DNA of 64,000 bases from Flavimarina sp. Hel_I_48. GTDB taxonomy: Bacteria; Bacteroidota; Bacteroidia; Flavobacteriales; Flavobacteriaceae. Location: contig NZ_JPOL01000002.1 in NCBI RefSeq assembly GCF_000733945.1, positions 2,419,001-2,483,000 on the forward strand, read 5' to 3'. Below are positions 61,647-64,000 of this stretch, in pieces (position 1 is the stretch's first letter; each line of letters starts with the position of its first letter). The position numbers and the translations under genes are program-made. The notes beneath the pieces are model-generated. The model made no database searches. It worked only from the letters and a program-made list of their open reading frames with translations, and was not told the origin of the DNA.

Positions 61647-62027
61647 ATGGATTCATTCATCACCATCAGGTTCAAAAGGAAAACTGCCAAACGTTTTCAA
61701 GAATTTTCAAAAAAGCACTTCAAAACACATACTGAAACGATGGAAGCCATTCTTGATTTTTTCTTCTATAATGAGATATCGCCAAAAGAAAAGTTAGGTC
61801 CGACAGGGCGAACCATCGAAGCCAAACTATTAAAAAGAATCAATGCAGTCATCGCTATAATGCGTGATGTTGAAAAGACACAAACCAAACCAACGGTCGC
61901 AATGATTCAATCCCTTTTTGAGACAGAACAGCCAAACAAAAAACCGCTGATTTTGGAAAAGAAATATGCCGAAGAAAAAAAGGAAGTACGCTTCCGTGAA
62001 AAACAAAATCCAAGTAACCAACTGTAA
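61647..62027 (+). CDS. BfmA/BtgA family mobilization protein
   Basis: A 126-residue basic protein of the BfmA/BtgA family, accessory DNA-binding factors that help the relaxase at oriT. It starts at the ATG at 61647 (ITIRFKRKTAKRFQEFSKKHFKTHTETMEAILDFF, a ribbon-helix-helix-like segment) and continues with GRTIEAKLLKRINAVIAIMRDVEKTQTKPTVAMIQSLFE. The overlapping frame starting at 61609 is a shadow. It lies directly after the probable oriT and 11 bp before the relaxase gene. Confidence 0.88.
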   Translation: MDSFITIRFKRKTAKRFQEFSKKHFKTHTETMEAILDFFFYNEISPKEKLGPTGRTIEAKLLKRINAVIAIMRDVEKTQTKPTVAMIQSLFETEQPNKKPLILEKKYAEEKKEVRFREKQNPSNQL

Positions 62028-62038
62028 ATTTTTGAGCT

Positions 62039-63070
62039 ATGTACATTACAATCACACCTCAAAAAATAGGAGGTAATTATTCTAAAAGTTCGGCTGATTT
62101 TGTTGGCTATCTGGAGAAGGAAAATCAAGGATTGGAACAGCAGGATATGGAGCATTTCTTTAACCAAGATGGCGACGAGATTTCAGCAGAAGAAGTGGTC
62201 AGGGAAATAGACGGCAATACTGCAAAACTTGAAAAACACGAACCACGGTTTTATTCTATTACCGTAAGCCCATCTAAATACGAACTCAAACGGTTGCAGA
62301 ATCATAGTCAAGATTTGCAAAAATACACCCGTGAGATTATGAAGGATTATGTGGCTTCATTTAATCGCGAAATCAATGGGCGACCCATTAACATCGATGA
62401 TATTAAATATTATGCAAAAATTGAACATCAAAGGACCTTCAAAGGCACGGACTTTCAGATAAAAGAAAACCAACCGTATGCTACAAAAATACTTCAACTA
62501 AAAACTGAAGTCCGAAATGTGCAAGAAGGGCGAGCGGAAGGAAATCTAAAAAAAATGGAAAAAGAGATTGGGAAACTAGAAAGAGAAGCACCGCACCAAC
62601 AGAACGGAAAACGAATAGTACAGGGAATGCAAAAGGAGGGCAGCCAAAGCCATATTCACATCATTGTGAGCCGTAAGGATGTTTCCAATAAATTCAGTTT
62701 GTCACCTGGAAGTAAATATAAAGCTTCCGACGTTGAATTAAATGGTAAAACGGTAAAACGGGGATTTGATAGAGATGGGTTTTTTGAGAAAGCAGAAAAG
62801 ACTTTTGATAAGACTTTTGGCTATCAAAGGAACTTCGCTGAAACCTATAAAGCAAGAAAGGATTTTATCAAGAATCCGAAAATCTATTTTGCTTCACTAA
62901 TGAAACTGCCCACCAACGAAAAAGCATTGGCGTTCAAAATAATGGGGAAAAGTGGCATCCCGATGATGCCGAGTATTCCAGTTACACAGGCACAATTGGC
63001 AATGAAAATTTTTAATAGGCTACGACGTGGTGCGGAAGTGGCCATCAAATCGAGTTCCATCGGAATCTAA
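62039..63070 (+). CDS. DUF5712 mobilization protein (relaxase-type)
   Basis: A 343-residue protein of the DUF5712 / BfmC-MobB group found with BfmA in Bacteroidetes elements; expected to nick DNA at oriT. The N-terminus MYITITPQKIGGNYSKSSADFVGYLEKEN is typical. The histidine-rich SQSHIHIIVSRKD (near residues 201-213) resembles the HxH metal-binding motif III of relaxases, and RFYSITVSPSKYE supplies strand and tyrosine candidates. The catalytic tyrosine is not pinned down. It lies 9 bp before the coupling-protein gene. Confidence 0.85.
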   Translation: MYITITPQKIGGNYSKSSADFVGYLEKENQGLEQQDMEHFFNQDGDEISAEEVVREIDGNTAKLEKHEPRFYSITVSPSKYELKRLQNHSQDLQKYTREIMKDYVASFNREINGRPINIDDIKYYAKIEHQRTFKGTDFQIKENQPYATKILQLKTEVRNVQEGRAEGNLKKMEKEIGKLEREAPHQQNGKRIVQGMQKEGSQSHIHIIVSRKDVSNKFSLSPGSKYKASDVELNGKTVKRGFDRDGFFEKAEKTFDKTFGYQRNFAETYKARKDFIKNPKIYFASLMKLPTNEKALAFKIMGKSGIPMMPSIPVTQAQLAMKIFNRLRRGAEVAIKSSSIGI

Positions 63071-63079
63071 TCTAAAACT

Positions 63080-64000
63080 ATGCAAATGGACAATCTCGTA
63101 ACGGTACTTTTTATTATTGGTTTGGCCAGTAGTGTTTTTTATGGAATATTTCGGATAAGCAGATATGCATTTGTCGTCAATTTTCTATTGATTGGTGCTT
63201 TTGTGTATTATTTAAATGAACAATTACCATTGTTTCAAATAGCACTTTATTTGGTTTGTCCTCTGACATTAATTAATATAGGAATGTATGTATTCTTGCA
63301 TAAAACGGACGAGCCTAAAAGTGGAAATGCCAAATATCAAGTCAATTTTGCCACCACGAAAGGAAATTTTAAACTGGATAACATCAAACGAGGTGCATCC
63401 ATAATAGGTTCTGCCGGAAGTGGAAAGACAGAAAGTGTAGTCTATGGTTTTTTGAAACACTTCGAAAAAGAAGGGTTTTGCGGAATTATCCACGACTACA
63501 AGGATTTTGAGCTTACCGAAATGGCTTATCCACTCTTTAAGGATGGCGATATCCCATTTAAGGTCATTTCCTTTGATAAAATCATACATAGGGTAAATCC
63601 TATTGCGCCACGCTATTTAGAGAACGAGGAAAGCGTAAATGAGGTTTCAAGGGTGTTAATTGAAAACCTTCTGGAACAAAGGGAATCAGGAACAACTGGA
63701 ACTACAAAATTTTTTAATGATGCTGCGGAAGGCTTGATTGGTGGATTGATTTGGAAATTAAAAACTACCTATCCACAATTCTGTACCCTTCCACACTTGA
63801 TTGCCATTTATCAATATCTGGATACAGAAAGCCTTATCCAGTTTTTGGAAACCAATACCACATCGAGGGCAATGGCGGATGCATTTATTAGCGGAAAGGA
63901 TTCCGAAAGGCAAACTGCAGGTGTGAAAAGCACCTTGGCAAATGCGCTTAAAAGAATCAGCACCCAACGGATTTTTATGGCATTGTCTGCGGATGAAGTA
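63080..64000 (+). CDS. VirD4/TraG-type coupling protein, 3' end outside window
   Basis: The frame runs from the ATG at 63080 to the last base without a stop (307 codons). Three N-terminal membrane segments (residues about 5-68) are followed by a Walker A motif, IIGSAGSGKTESV (about residues 112-124), and an alpha/beta ATPase domain with IIHDYKDFELTEMAYPLF and NPIAPRYLENEESVNEVSRVL. Coupling proteins bring the relaxase-DNA complex to the type IV secretion channel. Walker B and the C-terminus lie beyond the edge. It directly follows the relaxase gene and forms one operon with it. Confidence 0.9.
   Translation, partial: MQMDNLVTVLFIIGLASSVFYGIFRISRYAFVVNFLLIGAFVYYLNEQLPLFQIALYLVCPLTLINIGMYVFLHKTDEPKSGNAKYQVNFATTKGNFKLDNIKRGASIIGSAGSGKTESVVYGFLKHFEKEGFCGIIHDYKDFELTEMAYPLFKDGDIPFKVISFDKIIHRVNPIAPRYLENEESVNEVSRVLIENLLEQRESGTTGTTKFFNDAAEGLIGGLIWKLKTTYPQFCTLPHLIAIYQYLDTESLIQFLETNTTSRAMADAFISGKDSERQTAGVKSTLANALKRISTQRIFMALSADEV

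Larger units (their letters stand above)
49916..64000 (+). mobile_element. Integrative conjugative element, left part, cut by window edge
   Basis: From the end of tRNA-Leu to the right edge the gene content changes to mobile-element families: ParB-like, DUF932, AbiE-like cargo, two ssb genes, DUF6876, BfmA/BtgA, DUF5712 relaxase and VirD4/TraG coupling protein, with many repeats and long gaps between genes. No integrase is inside the window; it and the other attachment site are expected to the right. The left boundary at the tRNA is inferred from the change in gene content. Confidence 0.8.

Noticed and set aside
49916..64000. Prophage instead of conjugative element
   Set aside because: No capsid, terminase, portal or lysis genes; relaxase, BfmA and coupling protein point to conjugation.
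1..64000. CRISPR arrays
   Set aside because: No regularly spaced short direct repeats were seen; the repeats found are dispersed palindromes or long leader copies.

Overview
The window looks like a chromosome segment of a marine-type Flavobacteriaceae (Bacteroidetes) bacterium; genus not determined. Evidence: AT-rich DNA, promoters of the flavobacterial form (TTG near -33, TAnnTTTG near -7) in front of many genes, no consistent Shine-Dalgarno sequences, split MetH, and typical flavobacterial families (DUF4230, DUF4260, DUF6876, head-GIN, BfmA/BtgA and DUF5712 mobilization proteins).

Positions 1-31400 are mainly a sulfur/methionine region. metK (minus strand) diverges from a SAM-I riboswitch that precedes metY and a very large metX-aspartokinase-homoserine dehydrogenase fusion. 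After a broken antitoxin/PIN-toxin pair come an OsmC-like protein, metZ, an Rrf2 regulator and a sulfate assimilation run: DUF2061, cysH, cysD, cysN, a sulfite reductase with a HEPN-like tail, siroheme genes cobA and sirC, and a thioredoxin-reductase-like ferredoxin-NADP reductase. A minus-strand AhpD-like / GAF-DHp / response-regulator operon follows. A second SAM-I riboswitch then precedes split metH (two genes) and metF. Together these genes reduce sulfate to sulfide, put sulfide on acetyl/succinyl-homoserine, methylate homocysteine and make SAM, with SAM feedback through two riboswitches. Two PagL-like outer-membrane deacylases and two lipoproteins end the block.

Positions 31400-49600 are ordinary chromosome: glycosyltransferase, ParE-type toxin/antitoxin, ruvC, hemW, cyclase, DUF4260, DUF4230, acetyltransferase, MmcQ/YjbR, membrane MutS-like ATPase, DUF457-type membrane hydrolase, cupin, atypical SDR, DUF885 peptidase, a BlaI/BlaR1 pair with two operators placed exactly on its promoter, PhnA, DUF1206 and an M20 dipeptidase. 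Small GC-rich palindromic repeats are scattered here and in the sulfur region, and three of them have become the coding ends of sirC, ruvC and hemW.

At 49834 an intact tRNA-Leu(TAG), preceded by a 5'-half copy of itself, marks the start of an integrative conjugative element that runs off the right edge. It carries a ParB-like protein, a DUF932 protein, a cargo operon (AbiEi/AbiEii-like pair, a 3-TM 759-residue protein and an arginase-fold UPF0489-like protein), two tandem ssb genes, DUF6876, a probable oriT, BfmA/BtgA, a DUF5712 relaxase and a VirD4/TraG coupling protein. Three gap-free 131-nt copies of one structured leader sit 14-15 nt upstream of parB-like, DUF932 and a 52-codon gene. That leader and the four-gene cargo operon are the best candidates here for something undescribed.
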